NCBI GenBank assembly: GCA_904419875.1
Contig: CAJFTG010000022.1
Span: forward strand, 1 to 38,222
Length of the DNA: 38,222 nucleotides
Origin: Candidatus Avimonas caecicola
GTDB lineage: Bacteria > Bacillota > Clostridia > Oscillospirales > Acutalibacteraceae
Direction of reading: 5' to 3'
This document shows positions 23,744 to 32,657 of this stretch, one piece after another. Below the pieces are notes generated by a model. It ran no database searches and was not told where the DNA came from. It saw only the letters and a list, made by a program, of their open reading frames with translations. Every line of letters begins with the position of its first letter. The stretch's first letter is position 1. Position numbers and translations under genes: made by a program.

Positions 23744-24450
23744 TGGGTGCGATTTTCAAACGGGAATTCAAATCGTTTTTTACCTCCCCGGTCGGTTACA
23801 TCCTGCTGGCGGTGATGACCTGTGCATCCGGCTTTTTCTTCTTTGTCTTCAACATTTATGCGGGCAGCCCGGATCTGTCGTATGTATTCGGCAACCTGTT
23901 CACCGTGGTGCTGCTGATTCTGCCGATCTTGACCATGCGGCTGTTCAGCGACGAAAAGAGGCAGAAGACCGACCAGGCGCTGCTGACCTCTCCCTGCAGC
24001 CTGACGGGGATTGTGCTGGGCAAGTTTTTCGCCGCGCTGCTGATGTTCGTGCTGTCGCTGGCGATTCTGCTGGTCTTTGCGGTGGTCATCGCTTTCCAGG
24101 TCACCCCGTCCTGGAGCGTGATTATCGGCAATTTCCTCGGCCTCATCCTGGTCGGCGGCCTGGTAATCTCCATCGGCCTGTTCATCTCCAGCCTGACCGA
24201 AAGCCAGCTCATTGCCGCGATCGGCACCCTGGGCGTCTCGGTGGCGCTGCTGATGATGGATTCCCTGACCAACATCTTTTCCAACCTTCCCGCGGTGGCG
24301 ACGGTGGTTAATTTCCTGTCGGTTTCACAGAAATATACGGAGTTCACCAGCGGGATACTGAATTATGCCTATGTCGTCTTTTTCCTGAGTATGCAGGCGC
24401 TGTTTGTGTTCCTGACCGTCCGCGTGCTGGACCGCAAGAGATGGAGCTGA
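23743..24450 (+). CDS. ABC-2 type transporter permease (GldF-like)
   Basis: 235 residues from ATG 23743, overlapping the ATPase stop by one base. Six hydrophobic segments are visible (VGYILLAVMTCASGFFFFVF, LFTVVLLILPILTMRLF, FFAALLMFVLSLAILLVFAVVIAF, FLGLILVGGLVISIGLFISSL, LIAAIGTLGVSVALLMM, YAYVVFFLSMQALFVFLTV). The cytoplasmic segment FSDEKRQKTDQALLTSPCSLTGIVLGKF is characteristic of ABC-2/GldF permeases. It is the membrane channel part of the four-gene exporter. Confidence 0.92.
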   Translation: MGAIFKREFKSFFTSPVGYILLAVMTCASGFFFFVFNIYAGSPDLSYVFGNLFTVVLLILPILTMRLFSDEKRQKTDQALLTSPCSLTGIVLGKFFAALLMFVLSLAILLVFAVVIAFQVTPSWSVIIGNFLGLILVGGLVISIGLFISSLTESQLIAAIGTLGVSVALLMMDSLTNIFSNLPAVATVVNFLSVSQKYTEFTSGILNYAYVVFFLSMQALFVFLTVRVLDRKRWS

Positions 24451-24536
24451 ACACGCCTCTCCGCTGCCAATGAGCGGGAGGACGTACGGGCCGGAGACGC
24501 CCGGATTGTCCCACCAATTCGGAAAGGAGCATGAGC

Positions 24537-26348
24537 TTGAAAAAGGAGAATACACCGGAGCGCGAGGAGCTGCAAGGCGGCGCCCTTCCGGAAACAGAAA
24601 TAGAGGAACTGGCCGGGGAACCGGCGGAAAACGGCGTGCGGCCGGCCGCATCGGTTCCGGCGCCCGCCGGGGAGCTTTCCGGCGGGGAATCCGCGGCGGA
24701 GGCGCCGGAAGCGGACGAAGACGCCGCCGCAGGGGCGGATGGGAACATTGACCAGGCCGCCGGTGAAGACGCCGGGGAAAAACAGGAAAAGCCGGTAAAG
24801 CCGAAAAAGGAAAAGGGGAAGAGGGATACCCGCAAGCTCCGTTACGGCGGGATGGCGACGGCGCTGACCGCGGTGGTCATCGTGGTCATCGTCCTGGTCA
24901 ACGTGGTGGCGAATATCCTCAACGAACGCTTCCCGATCAATCTTGACCTGACGGCGGACAAGCTGTTCACCCTCAGCGACGAGAGCAAGGAGATCGCCCG
25001 GGGGATCGACAAGGATGTGGAAGTGGTGCTTTTCCTGGAGGAGAGCGAGCTGGAGAACGCTTCCACCGACGGAACGGGCGCTATTTTCAAGCAGCTGCAT
25101 GAGCTGCTGGAGCTGTACGATTCCTATTCCGGCGGCAAGGTGAAAACCACCTATGTCGACCTGAACAGCGACCCGTCCCTTTCGCTGCGGTACGAGGAGT
25201 ACGACATCTCCTCCTACTATGACGTGCTGTTCCTCTGCGGCGACCGCTACCAGAAGGCGAACATCACCGACATGTTCACCTATGACGAAACCTCTTACTA
25301 TTACTACGGCTCCATCGACGTGCAGTCCTCCTCCGTGGAGCAGTCGCTGGCCTCCAGCCTGATGATGGTGACCTCCGATGTGACCCCCGAGGTCCTGCTT
25401 CTGACCGGCCACGAGGAGGATTCGAGCACCATCGAGGGACTCCAGTCGATTCTGGAGGTTAACAATTACTCGGTCACCGAGCTGAACACCACCGGGTCGG
25501 AGGACTACAGCGAGGACGCGGTGATGGCGATTATCGCCGCGCCGGCCAAGGATTACAGCGATGCCGAAATCGAAGCCCTGCGCAGCTGGCTGGACAACGA
25601 CGGCAAGCGCGGCCGCCAGCTGATGGTGTTTGTCAACTACGCGGCGGACTGCCCCAACCTGTATGAATACCTGAGCGTGGAATACGGCCTGGAAGTCACC
25701 GACAATCTGGTGCAGGAGACCGACGCGAACCGGGTGATGAGCTATCAGGCATTTTACACCTATGCGGACATGGGGGACAGCGAGTATCTTTCCGACCTGT
25801 CCGGCCGCCTCGTCCTGGCGCCGACCACCCGCCAGCTGCTGATGAACGCGGGGACCAATTCCGACAACTCCCTGTACAACACGTCGCTGTTCACCTTCCC
25901 GGAAAGCGCCAAGCTGATTGCTATGGCCGATGCCCTCGGGGATGGTGAGGACGAGGGGCAGGAAGGACAGGAAGGACAGGAAGCGGCGGAGCCGTTCGAC
26001 GCGGACGAGTACCCGGTCGTCGGCGGGGCGATGGCCACCTCCTGGGGCTATGACGCCGACAACAACCGGATTGAAACCAACGTGATCGTGCTGGGCAGCC
26101 ATCTGCTGGCCAACCAGTATTTCACCTCCATGTCCACGGTCTACAACGAGGAATTCCTGCTGGCGGTCGCCAACGGCGTGACCGGCAACGAAACCCTGGT
26201 GAACATCTCCACCAAACCGCTGGAGCAGACCTCGCTGGAGTTCACCTCCGGCCAGGCGAACATCTTTTTCATCATTTTTGTGGCGGCGATTCCGGTGGCG
26301 CTCCTGATCGTCTGCCTGGTGATCTTCCTTAGGAGGAGGCGTCTATGA
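24537..26348 (+). CDS. GldG-like ABC transporter auxiliary protein (ABC_transp_aux)
   Basis: 603 residues from TTG 24537. AAAGGAG (24523-24529) is spaced correctly for this TTG; ATG 24531 in the same frame lies only one base from it and is less likely. The first ~95 residues are acidic, alanine-rich and lysine-tailed (KPVKPKKEKGKRDTRK), probably a disordered cytoplasmic part. A membrane helix ALTAVVIVVIVLVNVVANIL follows, then a large extracytoplasmic domain with LDLTADKLFTLSDESKEIARGI and LTGHEEDSS, typical of GldG/ABC_transp_aux, and a C-terminal helix ANIFFIIFVAAIPVALLIVCLVIFL. A (GQE)x3 repeat is encoded at 25956-25982. The role is presumably substrate handling outside the membrane; this is inferred. 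Confidence 0.87.
   Translation: MKKENTPEREELQGGALPETEIEELAGEPAENGVRPAASVPAPAGELSGGESAAEAPEADEDAAAGADGNIDQAAGEDAGEKQEKPVKPKKEKGKRDTRKLRYGGMATALTAVVIVVIVLVNVVANILNERFPINLDLTADKLFTLSDESKEIARGIDKDVEVVLFLEESELENASTDGTGAIFKQLHELLELYDSYSGGKVKTTYVDLNSDPSLSLRYEEYDISSYYDVLFLCGDRYQKANITDMFTYDETSYYYYGSIDVQSSSVEQSLASSLMMVTSDVTPEVLLLTGHEEDSSTIEGLQSILEVNNYSVTELNTTGSEDYSEDAVMAIIAAPAKDYSDAEIEALRSWLDNDGKRGRQLMVFVNYAADCPNLYEYLSVEYGLEVTDNLVQETDANRVMSYQAFYTYADMGDSEYLSDLSGRLVLAPTTRQLLMNAGTNSDNSLYNTSLFTFPESAKLIAMADALGDGEDEGQEGQEGQEAAEPFDADEYPVVGGAMATSWGYDADNNRIETNVIVLGSHLLANQYFTSMSTVYNEEFLLAVANGVTGNETLVNISTKPLEQTSLEFTSGQANIFFIIFVAAIPVALLIVCLVIFLRRRRL
25956..25982 (+). repeat. 9-base in-frame tandem repeat (three units)
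   Basis: GGGCAGGAA, GGACAGGAA, GGACAGGAA encode GQE three times in a surface-like acidic insert of the GldG-like protein. Same purine-rich composition as the intergenic repeats. Confidence 0.9.
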
Positions 26349-27868
26349 GCAAGCAGGTCCGAAACTTAATCCTTGCAGGCGTCGCCGTGCTGGCTCTGGT
26401 CGGCCTGCTGCTGGGACTGCTCTTCCTCCTTCCCGGGGAAGAGGAAGGGGAGGGGTCCTCGGTTGTCAGCGACACCACCATTACCCTCCTGGACAAATCC
26501 ACCGATGCCGACGGGGAAAGCATCAGCGATCCGGTCAGCAGGGTGGTGGTCAGCCAGGGAGAGGCCAGCTATACCATCGCCCCGAACGAGGAGGGCGAGA
26601 TGAGGGTGGAAGGGTTTGACGACCTGCCGGTGAACACCTCGGCCATCACCGCCATGTCGAACAATTTCGCCAGTATGACCGCGGATAAAAAGGCGGCGGA
26701 CACATCGGATAACGAGGCCGATTTCGGCCTGGACGAGCCGCAGGCCGTCGCGGAGATCACCTATGCCGACGGCACCACGGTGACGGCCGAGCTGGGGGAT
26801 CAGACCCCGCTGGAAGACGGCTATTATTTCCGCCTGAGCACCGACGAGGCGATCTACATTGTGGGCAGCACCCTGAGCAGCCGGATGCTGGACAAGGCGG
26901 AGGCCTATATCGGCACGTCCCTGATCGTGGCGCCCTCCACCCGTGAGGACGACGAGAACGGGGAGGCGATTGTGTACGGCATGAGCCTGAGCGGCACGGT
27001 CCGTGCGGACAAGCCCTTCTCCTTCCGCCTGTTTGAGGAAGGAGACCCGAGCAATCTGCAGGTTTTCGGCTATGTCATCGATTCGCCGGGGATACACGGG
27101 GTCAGCCAGAATCAGGACGTGCAGAATCTGTTTACCGGGGCCACGTCTCTGACGGCGCTTGAGGCGGAGAAGGCCCATCCCACGGAAGAGGACCTGAAGG
27201 GATACGGGCTGGACGACCCCTATTCGGTCTGCGAGCTGACCCTGGCGATTCAGACCAACAGCACCGACGAGGAGGATACCTCCGCGCTGGTTTACTACAA
27301 CAAGACCAAGCACACCATAAAGCTTGGCGGTAAAAACGACGACGGGTATTACTACGCCATGGTGGACGATTATGACGCCGTCTTCCTGGTGGGCTCCTCC
27401 TCGGCGGCCTGGGCGGATGCGCAGTTCGAGGACATGGTCAGCCGGTTCCTGTTCATGGACAACATCGTGGATGTCTCCTCCATCAGTGTGGATGTGGAGG
27501 GGACGGAGACGACCTTCAGCCTGGAGCACTTCCCGGATGCGGAGGACAACGACGGCAAGCTGGAGGTCACGGTGGACGGCGAGGTCTACCCGACCGGCGA
27601 TTTCCGCACCCTGTATCAGGTGTTTATGCAGCTCAACCGCTATGGGGAAACCAACGAGACGCCCTCGGGCGACCCGTATATGGTGTTCACCCTCCGGCTG
27701 CTGGATGAGGAGGCGGAGCCCTTTGTGGCCAGGCTGTACAAGCAGAGCGCAAGCGTGTATGTCTGCGTCCTCAGCACCGGCGACACCTACACCGTCAAGG
27801 GCAGCGACGTACAGAATGTGGTTACCCAGATGAACAATTACCTCAACGGCAAAGAGGTCGTGAACTGA
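26345..27868 (+). CDS. DUF4340 domain protein, ABC operon component
   Basis: 507 residues from ATG 26345, overlapping the GldG-like stop by four bases (ATGA); AGGAGG at 26331 lies inside the previous gene. One N-terminal membrane helix (LILAGVAVLALVGLLLGLLFLLP) is followed by a long extracytoplasmic region of DUF4340 repeats: an ADFGLDEPQAVAEITYADGTTVTAELGD block, then YGLDDPYSVCELTLAI, and KHTIKLGGKNDDGYYYAMVDDYDAVFLVGSS. The order ATPase, permease, GldG-like, DUF4340 is a conserved quartet in Clostridia. The function of DUF4340 is unknown. Confidence 0.87.
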   Translation: MSKQVRNLILAGVAVLALVGLLLGLLFLLPGEEEGEGSSVVSDTTITLLDKSTDADGESISDPVSRVVVSQGEASYTIAPNEEGEMRVEGFDDLPVNTSAITAMSNNFASMTADKKAADTSDNEADFGLDEPQAVAEITYADGTTVTAELGDQTPLEDGYYFRLSTDEAIYIVGSTLSSRMLDKAEAYIGTSLIVAPSTREDDENGEAIVYGMSLSGTVRADKPFSFRLFEEGDPSNLQVFGYVIDSPGIHGVSQNQDVQNLFTGATSLTALEAEKAHPTEEDLKGYGLDDPYSVCELTLAIQTNSTDEEDTSALVYYNKTKHTIKLGGKNDDGYYYAMVDDYDAVFLVGSSSAAWADAQFEDMVSRFLFMDNIVDVSSISVDVEGTETTFSLEHFPDAEDNDGKLEVTVDGEVYPTGDFRTLYQVFMQLNRYGETNETPSGDPYMVFTLRLLDEEAEPFVARLYKQSASVYVCVLSTGDTYTVKGSDVQNVVTQMNNYLNGKEVVN

Positions 27869-27928
27869 CCGGCCTTGTTCCGGTGAAGCAGATTTGCCGG
27901 CGGAGAGAAGCCGTGGGGGACCCGCGGC

Positions 27929-27966
27929 GGAAAAGCGGCGCAGGAAATTTCCTGCGCCGCTTTTCC
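27929..27966 (+). terminator. Perfect 38-bp palindromic terminator of the ABC operon
   Basis: GGAAAAGCGGCGCAGGAAA (27929-27947) is followed directly by its exact reverse complement (27948-27966). The fold closes with an AATT loop; the T-run is TTTT within the right arm. A second imperfect GC hairpin follows at 27984-28021. Confidence 0.8.
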
Positions 27967-27983
27967 TGTGTTTTGGCCTTCCT

Positions 27984-28021
27984 GCGCTCCGTCCGCCCCG
28001 CCGCCGGGGCAGGCGGAGCGC
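27984..28021. other. Imperfect GC hairpin
   Basis: A 16-base arm starting GCGCTCCG pairs with an arm ending CGGAGCGC (14 of 16 matches) around a 6-base loop. It may back up the terminator just upstream. Confidence 0.45.
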
Positions 28022-28094
28022 GCCCTCTTCCGGCCGCAGGTTTTCTCAGGAAATAAGCCATAATAGTTCGCTCCTAAGGGGGGCATCCCGCCAT

Positions 28095-28235
28095 CGGTGG
28101 GGGAAGAAGGGAAGGCGGGAAGAGGGGAAGAGGGGAAGAGGAGAAGGAGGGGAAGGAGGGAAAAGGGGAAAAGGGAAACAGGAAGGCGGGAAGGTGAAAG
28201 GGTGGAAAGATGGAAAGATGGAAAAGTGGAAAATC
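28095..28235 (+). repeat. Purine tract of degenerate 8-9-base tandem repeats
   Basis: About 140 bases of almost pure G and A on the plus strand. The first part repeats GGGAAGAG (at least three exact copies near 28115-28140) and GGGAAAAG; the last part repeats GATGGAAA (28200-28225). No gene lies here; the tract ends before the hairpin at 28243. Confidence 0.85.
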
Positions 28236-28271
28236 AGAAAAACATGGCCCAAGCTCCCGGCTTGGGCCATG
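28234..28271 (-). terminator. Minus-strand-oriented terminator hairpin without a known upstream gene
   Basis: Perfect 12-bp stem CATGGCCCAAGC (28243-28254) with GCTTGGGCCATG (28260-28271) and a 5-base loop. On the minus strand the stem is followed by five T and more T-rich sequence; on the plus strand no T-run follows. No minus-strand gene was found to its right. Confidence 0.6.
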
Positions 28272-28353
28272 CCGGGGACGCATCGGACGGCCAAGCCATG
28301 CGCCCCTTGCGGCGGCCGGAGCCTGCCCGCCATACAAATTGTTTCCCAAAGGG

Positions 28354-28383
28354 TTGCACAACCGGGGTGCGGCAGGATATAAT
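28354..28383 (+). promoter_or_regulatory. Promoter of the glycosyltransferase gene
   Basis: TTGCAC (28354-28359), 18 bases, TATAAT (28378-28383). It predicts a leader of about 218 bases to ATG 28608, with no recognised riboswitch. Confidence 0.75.
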
Positions 28384-28607
28384 AAGCCGTATACAGACCC
28401 CGCGGCGGACAGGGAGAGCCGGATGCCGGAGGGGAGCGGGAGCCGCTCACAGGAAACGGGCGGCAGCAGCAGGCAGCGGCAGAAAGCGGCGTCAAGCGGA
28501 CGGCGGAGGCCGTCGGCGGAAGGAACCACCGTCTTTCGGCCGCTTGGCACCGGGCCCCTCCAAAGGGCCGGCGCCCTCCCGCCAAACGGAAAGGACGGAA
28601 CGCGCGC

Positions 28608-29747
28608 ATGAAGGCCATGAAGGTTTTGATGGTCCCCTCCTGGTATCCGACGCCGGGCGCGCCCCTGCTCGGCACATTTTACAAGGAACAGGCGGAGGCG
28701 CTGGCCGAGCGGGGCGTGCAGGTGGCGGTGGCGCATGTCAGCGTGGGAGGCGATTTCCGGCCGTCCCGCAACGGTATCCGGCGGGAAGAGGCCGGCGGGG
28801 TGCTGACCTATGTGTATACCCGCCCCAACCTGACCCCCCGCTGGGAGGGAGGGCGCTGTTTTCAGCGCACCCGGATGCTGGAACGCCTTTACCGGCGGAT
28901 CGAACGGGAATGGGGACGGCCGGACGTGGTGAACCTCCGCTCTTCCCTGCACGGGTATGAGGCGATGGCGCTCTGCCGCCGGCATAACCTGCCGCTGTTC
29001 TTTATGGAGCATTCCTCCTTTGTGATGACCGAGCCGGCGGACAGCCCGACGGTGCGGCGGCTCCGCGCGGTGATGGAGGCCGCCCGGGTGAACGCCTGCG
29101 TCAGCAGCGCCCTGCAGAAGGTGATGGAGCCGACGGGGGAAACCCGTGTGATCCCCGACCCGGTGGACGGCCGCGTCTTTTACCCCCGGGAAACCCCGGC
29201 GCGGGAGGCGTTCACCTTCCGCGCCATGGGGCAGCTCCGGCCGATCAAGGGGTATGACGTCCTCATCCGCGCCTTTGCCCTGTTGAGCCGCCGGATGGAT
29301 GGAAAGCCCGTCCGGCTGGAGATTGCCGGCGAGGGGGCCCAGCGGGAAAGCCTGCAGGCCCTCATCGACGGGGAGGGACTCGGCGCTTCCTGCCGCCTGG
29401 TGGGAGCGGTCCCCCGCGCCCAGGCGGCGGATTATATGAACGGCTGCGATTGCTTCCTTTGTTCCTCGCGGGTGGAAACGCTTTCCTGTGTCCTTAACGA
29501 GGCGGCGGCCTGCGGCAAGCCGGTGATCAGCACCCGCTGCGGCGGCCCGCTGGATATTGTCACGGAGGAAACGGGGCTGCTGGTTCCCGTGGACGACCCG
29601 GAGGCGATGGCCGCGGCGATGGAACAGATGACCGCGGCCGCCGGGCGGTACGACCCGTCCCGCATCCGTGCGCTGACGCTGGAGCGGTTCGGGCGGGACG
29701 CGGTATGCGAACGGCTGATTGCCGCCTGCCGGGACGCCGCCGGCTGA
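28608..29747 (+). CDS. Glycosyltransferase, GT4 family
   Basis: 379 residues from ATG 28608; AAAGGA lies 13 bases upstream and the in-frame ATG 28617 is an alternative. GT-B fold: the N-terminal half opens VLMVPSWYPTPGAPLLGTFYKEQAEALAERG, the typical GT4 acceptor domain; the linker has VIPDPVDGRVFYP; the C-terminal half has GQLRPIKGYDVLIRAF, LEIAGEGAQRESLQALI, and the EX7E-like donor site SSRVETLSCVLNEAAACGKPVISTRCGG. It transfers a sugar from a nucleotide-sugar to a lipid or glycan; the acceptor is unknown. No polysaccharide cluster surrounds it. It may be co-transcribed with pgeF (92 bases downstream) and the CmpB gene. Confidence 0.9.
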   Translation: MKAMKVLMVPSWYPTPGAPLLGTFYKEQAEALAERGVQVAVAHVSVGGDFRPSRNGIRREEAGGVLTYVYTRPNLTPRWEGGRCFQRTRMLERLYRRIEREWGRPDVVNLRSSLHGYEAMALCRRHNLPLFFMEHSSFVMTEPADSPTVRRLRAVMEAARVNACVSSALQKVMEPTGETRVIPDPVDGRVFYPRETPAREAFTFRAMGQLRPIKGYDVLIRAFALLSRRMDGKPVRLEIAGEGAQRESLQALIDGEGLGASCRLVGAVPRAQAADYMNGCDCFLCSSRVETLSCVLNEAAACGKPVISTRCGGPLDIVTEETGLLVPVDDPEAMAAAMEQMTAAAGRYDPSRIRALTLERFGRDAVCERLIAACRDAAG

Positions 29748-29839
29748 TTTTCCTTCTGAGCCGTATGGCGGCGGCATAGATTGATAACGACAACGCATCC
29801 CCGCCCGGCGGGCGGGAGACGGAAAAAGGAGAGATTGCC

Positions 29840-30679
29840 GTGCCCCGGATATCCCTGCCGCCAAGCCGCACCCTGACGCCCCACCCGGGGGCGGTGCCTT
29901 ATTATACGTTCCCCGCCTTTGACGTCTTTCCGTTTGTGCGGCACGGGTTTTCCACCCGCCTGGGCGGGGTGAGCGGCGGGGACTGCGCGAGCATGAACCT
30001 GAGCTTCGGCCGGGGGGACGACCCCGCGTGCGTGCGGGAAAACTTCGGCCGCCTCTGCGGCGCGATCGGGGTGAAGGCGGAAAACGTGGTGGTTTCCGCC
30101 CAGGAGCACCATACCAACCTGTACAACGCGACCGCGGCCGACCGCGGCCGGGGGATTACCCGGGAAAAGGGGTATACCGATATCGACGGCCTGCTGACCG
30201 ACGAGCCGGACGTGGTGCTCTGCACCCAGTATGCCGACTGCGTGCCCCTGTTTTTCCTGGATCCGGTGCGGCGGGCCGCGGCCCTGTCCCATGCGGGCTG
30301 GCGGGGGACGGCGGCCCGCATCGGCGCGCTGACGGTGGAACGGCTGTGCGGCGATTACGGCTGCCGGCGGGAGGATATCCTCGTGGGGGTGGGCCCTTCC
30401 ATCGGCTTTTGCTGCTTTGAGGTGGACGCCCCGGTATTCGAGGCGTTTGCCGGGATGGCGGAGTTTGGTCCCTCCTGCGGCCGGGACGACCGCAACGGCA
30501 AGTATCATGTCAGCCTGTGGGAGATGAACCGGCGGATCCTCCTGGCGGCGGGGGTGCGGGAGGAGCATATCACGGTGACCGACCTGTGCACCCGCTGCCA
30601 TCCGGACGTGTTCTGGTCCCATCGGGCGACCGGCGGGCGGCGGGGGAACCTCGGCGCCTTCCTTTCCCTGACGGCGTGA
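29840..30679 (+). CDS. pgeF: Purine nucleoside phosphorylase PgeF/YfiH (laccase-domain protein)
   Basis: 279 residues from GTG 29840 with AAAAGGAGA upstream. Conserved metal-site and family motifs: RHGFSTRLGGVS, QEHHTNLYNA, TQYADCVPLFFLDP, LSHAGWRGTAARI, GVGPSIGFCCFEV, and the C-terminal CTRCHPDVFWSHRA. Formerly called polyphenol oxidase; members act on purine nucleosides, and in Escherichia coli the homologue is linked to removing mis-incorporated residues from peptidoglycan precursors. Which role applies here is not shown. Confidence 0.93.
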   Translation: MPRISLPPSRTLTPHPGAVPYYTFPAFDVFPFVRHGFSTRLGGVSGGDCASMNLSFGRGDDPACVRENFGRLCGAIGVKAENVVVSAQEHHTNLYNATAADRGRGITREKGYTDIDGLLTDEPDVVLCTQYADCVPLFFLDPVRRAAALSHAGWRGTAARIGALTVERLCGDYGCRREDILVGVGPSIGFCCFEVDAPVFEAFAGMAEFGPSCGRDDRNGKYHVSLWEMNRRILLAAGVREEHITVTDLCTRCHPDVFWSHRATGGRRGNLGAFLSLTA

Positions 30680-30728
30680 GTGCCGGCGGGGGCGCCGGTA
30701 ATGCCCGGAAAAGCGAGGGGGAAATGGT

Positions 30729-31718
30729 ATGCCGTATCGGCTGGCCGATCTGGTCCTGTATTTTTTTATCTACAGCTTCTGCGGATGGACGATGGAAACC
30801 GTCCTGTGCTCCATTCAGGAGAAGCATTTTGTCAACCGCGGCTTTCTCAACGGGCCGATCTGCCCGATCTACGGCTGCGGCCTTCTGCTGATCCTGCTGG
30901 TGCTGACGCCGGTGCGGGACGGGATTACCAACCCGCTGTATGCGCTGCCGCTGGTGTATGTGGTGGGCACGGTGCTGGCCTCGGCGCTGGAATATTTCAC
31001 CTCCTGGGGGATGGAAAAGCTGTTCCACGCCCGCTGGTGGGACTATTCCCATTACCGCATTAATCTTCACGGACGGATCTGCCTGCCCATCTCCCTGCTT
31101 TGGGGGGTGCTGGCGGCGGCTTTCCTCTATCTGGTGCAGCCGCTTCTGGAAGGGCTGGTCACCGGGCTGTATCAGGCGGCGGAATGGCTTCCGGCGCTGC
31201 TGGCGGATGTCTTTTTCCTCCTGTTTCTGGTGGACCTGGTGATCTCGGTGAACGTGGCGCGGGCTGTCGGAAAAACGCTGGAGCAGCTGGACAAATGGAG
31301 CGAGCTGCTCCGCATCCATCTGGAAAGCCTGAAGCTGCCCTCCCGCGAGGCAATACTGGAGCTGCTGGAAAAAGCCAATGTGCGGTTCGCCGGCAAGGGC
31401 GCCGGCCGCTCCCGGGAGCGGAAGGAACGGCTGGCGGAATGGCGGGCTCTGCCGGAGGCGGCGCTCCGCCGCAGGCTTGCCGATGCGGTGGACGAGCTCC
31501 GGCGCAGGAAGGAAGAGGTGATGGCCGGCACCCGCGCCCTCCAGCGGCGGATGCTGCGGGCCTTCCCGCATCTGAACCGGCAGGGGAAGACCACCGCGGC
31601 CGCCGACCTGCGGGAATACTGGGCGGAGCGGCGGAAAAGCCAAAAGGGCGAAGACAGGGAAGGGAAAACAGGCGGGCCGCCGTCTGCCGGGGAACCGCCG
31701 CAGGACAGCGGAGACTGA
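30729..31718 (+). CDS. CmpB-like putative ABC transporter permease (PF06541)
   Basis: 329 residues from ATG 30729 with GAGGGGGA upstream. The N-terminal half is membrane embedded and carries the family motif string FFIYSFCGWTMETVLCSIQEKHFVNRGFLNGPICPIYGCG, then ALEYFTSWGMEKLFHARWWDYS and NLHGRICLPISLLWG, which define the PF06541 family. The second half (from about residue 190) is a basic, coiled-coil-like cytoplasmic tail ending in a low-complexity KSQKGEDREGKTGGPP segment. No ATPase or binding protein is adjacent, and transport by this family is not proven. Confidence 0.87.
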   Translation: MPYRLADLVLYFFIYSFCGWTMETVLCSIQEKHFVNRGFLNGPICPIYGCGLLLILLVLTPVRDGITNPLYALPLVYVVGTVLASALEYFTSWGMEKLFHARWWDYSHYRINLHGRICLPISLLWGVLAAAFLYLVQPLLEGLVTGLYQAAEWLPALLADVFFLLFLVDLVISVNVARAVGKTLEQLDKWSELLRIHLESLKLPSREAILELLEKANVRFAGKGAGRSRERKERLAEWRALPEAALRRRLADAVDELRRRKEEVMAGTRALQRRMLRAFPHLNRQGKTTAAADLREYWAERRKSQKGEDREGKTGGPPSAGEPPQDSGD

Positions 31719-32156
31719 GGCCGGCCGCTTTCCACATCTCAGGGAGGCCGGGGTCAACAGGATTGTGCGCATCCATGGCTGTGCGCGTCATGGCCCCTGC
31801 AGCAGCCGCCCGGCCGGCCCGGAACACTGCGCAGCAGCGCGGGGCGCGGGCCGCTTTTCTGCGGCACTCCCTGCGCAGGGGGTACGCCGCACTTCTGCCC
31901 GGCGGAAGCCTGACGCGCACCGCGGGACGTGAACGGCCGGAGAGGGAGCCGGGAGGAGGACCTTGCGGATAGTAAAGGCGGACCGAAATCCTGCATGCCG
32001 CTGCGGATAATATGCGGAAAGCCGGCGGCCTGAGCGTCGTTCTCGGCGAACCGCCGGCCTGGGGGGTATATTATACCGTACGCTTCCGTTTGTGCGTCCG
32101 GCGGCGGGCCTGCCCCTTGGAATACAATCAGGAGCGGTGCTTCGATGCATCCGGCT

Positions 32157-32215
32157 GGAATCGCCGGTCACTCCCGGCCATTCCCAATCACTCCTGTTTA
32201 CTCCCAGCCGCTTCC
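32157..32215. repeat. Degenerate decamer array
   Basis: On the minus strand successive units read GGGAGTAAACA, GGAGTGATT, GGGAATGGCC, GGGAGTGACC, GGCGATTCCA: five copies of a ~10-base unit with variable ends. Confidence 0.75.
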
Positions 32216-32261
32216 GGCAAAAAGAGCCTGCCGCGGCAGCGGCTTGCCGTTTGCCGTGAAG

Positions 32262-32350
32262 GGGTGAAGCGGTGAAAGAAGCAAGGGGGGAGCATGGAAG
32301 CAGGGGAGCAAAGGAGCGAGGGAAAAGGGGACAAGGGGACAAGGGGGAAA
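32262..32350 (+). repeat. Purine-rich 8-9-base tandem array
   Basis: Plus strand GGTGAAGC, GGTGAAAG, then AAGCAAGG, GGAGCATGG, AAGCAGGGG, AGCAAAGG, AGCGAGGG, AAAAGGGG, ACAAGGGG, ACAAGGGGG, AAAAAGG. The two ACAAGGGG copies are exact. It closely resembles the tract at 28095-28235 in composition but not in unit sequence. Confidence 0.8.
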
Positions 32351-32657
32351 AAGGCGAAGGTCCGTCGCTATATGGATACGCTGACGGCTGAACGGCTGTA
32401 CGAAATACCGAGCGGCGATGTTTCAAACCGGCGGGGGCTTATCCTGCCGCAACCCGCCGTTATTATCCCCCATTATCCCCTTCGGGCGATATCCACGGTG
32501 CGGCCATCCCGAAGGACAACCGGCGGCCGAGGAGGTTGGCACGAGGGACGAAAGCGGAAATCAACCGAAGCGCTGCTTGTGTAATCGACCGCCGCGGCGC
32601 GCTTCCCCGTCCGGACGCCTCCCCACGGGTGCAGGGCACAAAGGCCCTGGCGGGCTG

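Noticed and set aside
31754-31996. 80-residue minus-strand frame ending in a Cys/His-rich tail (CCRGHDAHSHGCAQSC)
   Set aside because: Tempting as a metal-binding peptide, but it has no ribosome binding site, a biased composition and no recognised homologue.
32294-32584. 96-residue plus-strand frame in the long gap
   Set aside because: Its start lies in the purine repeat array and the product is low complexity; no family seen.
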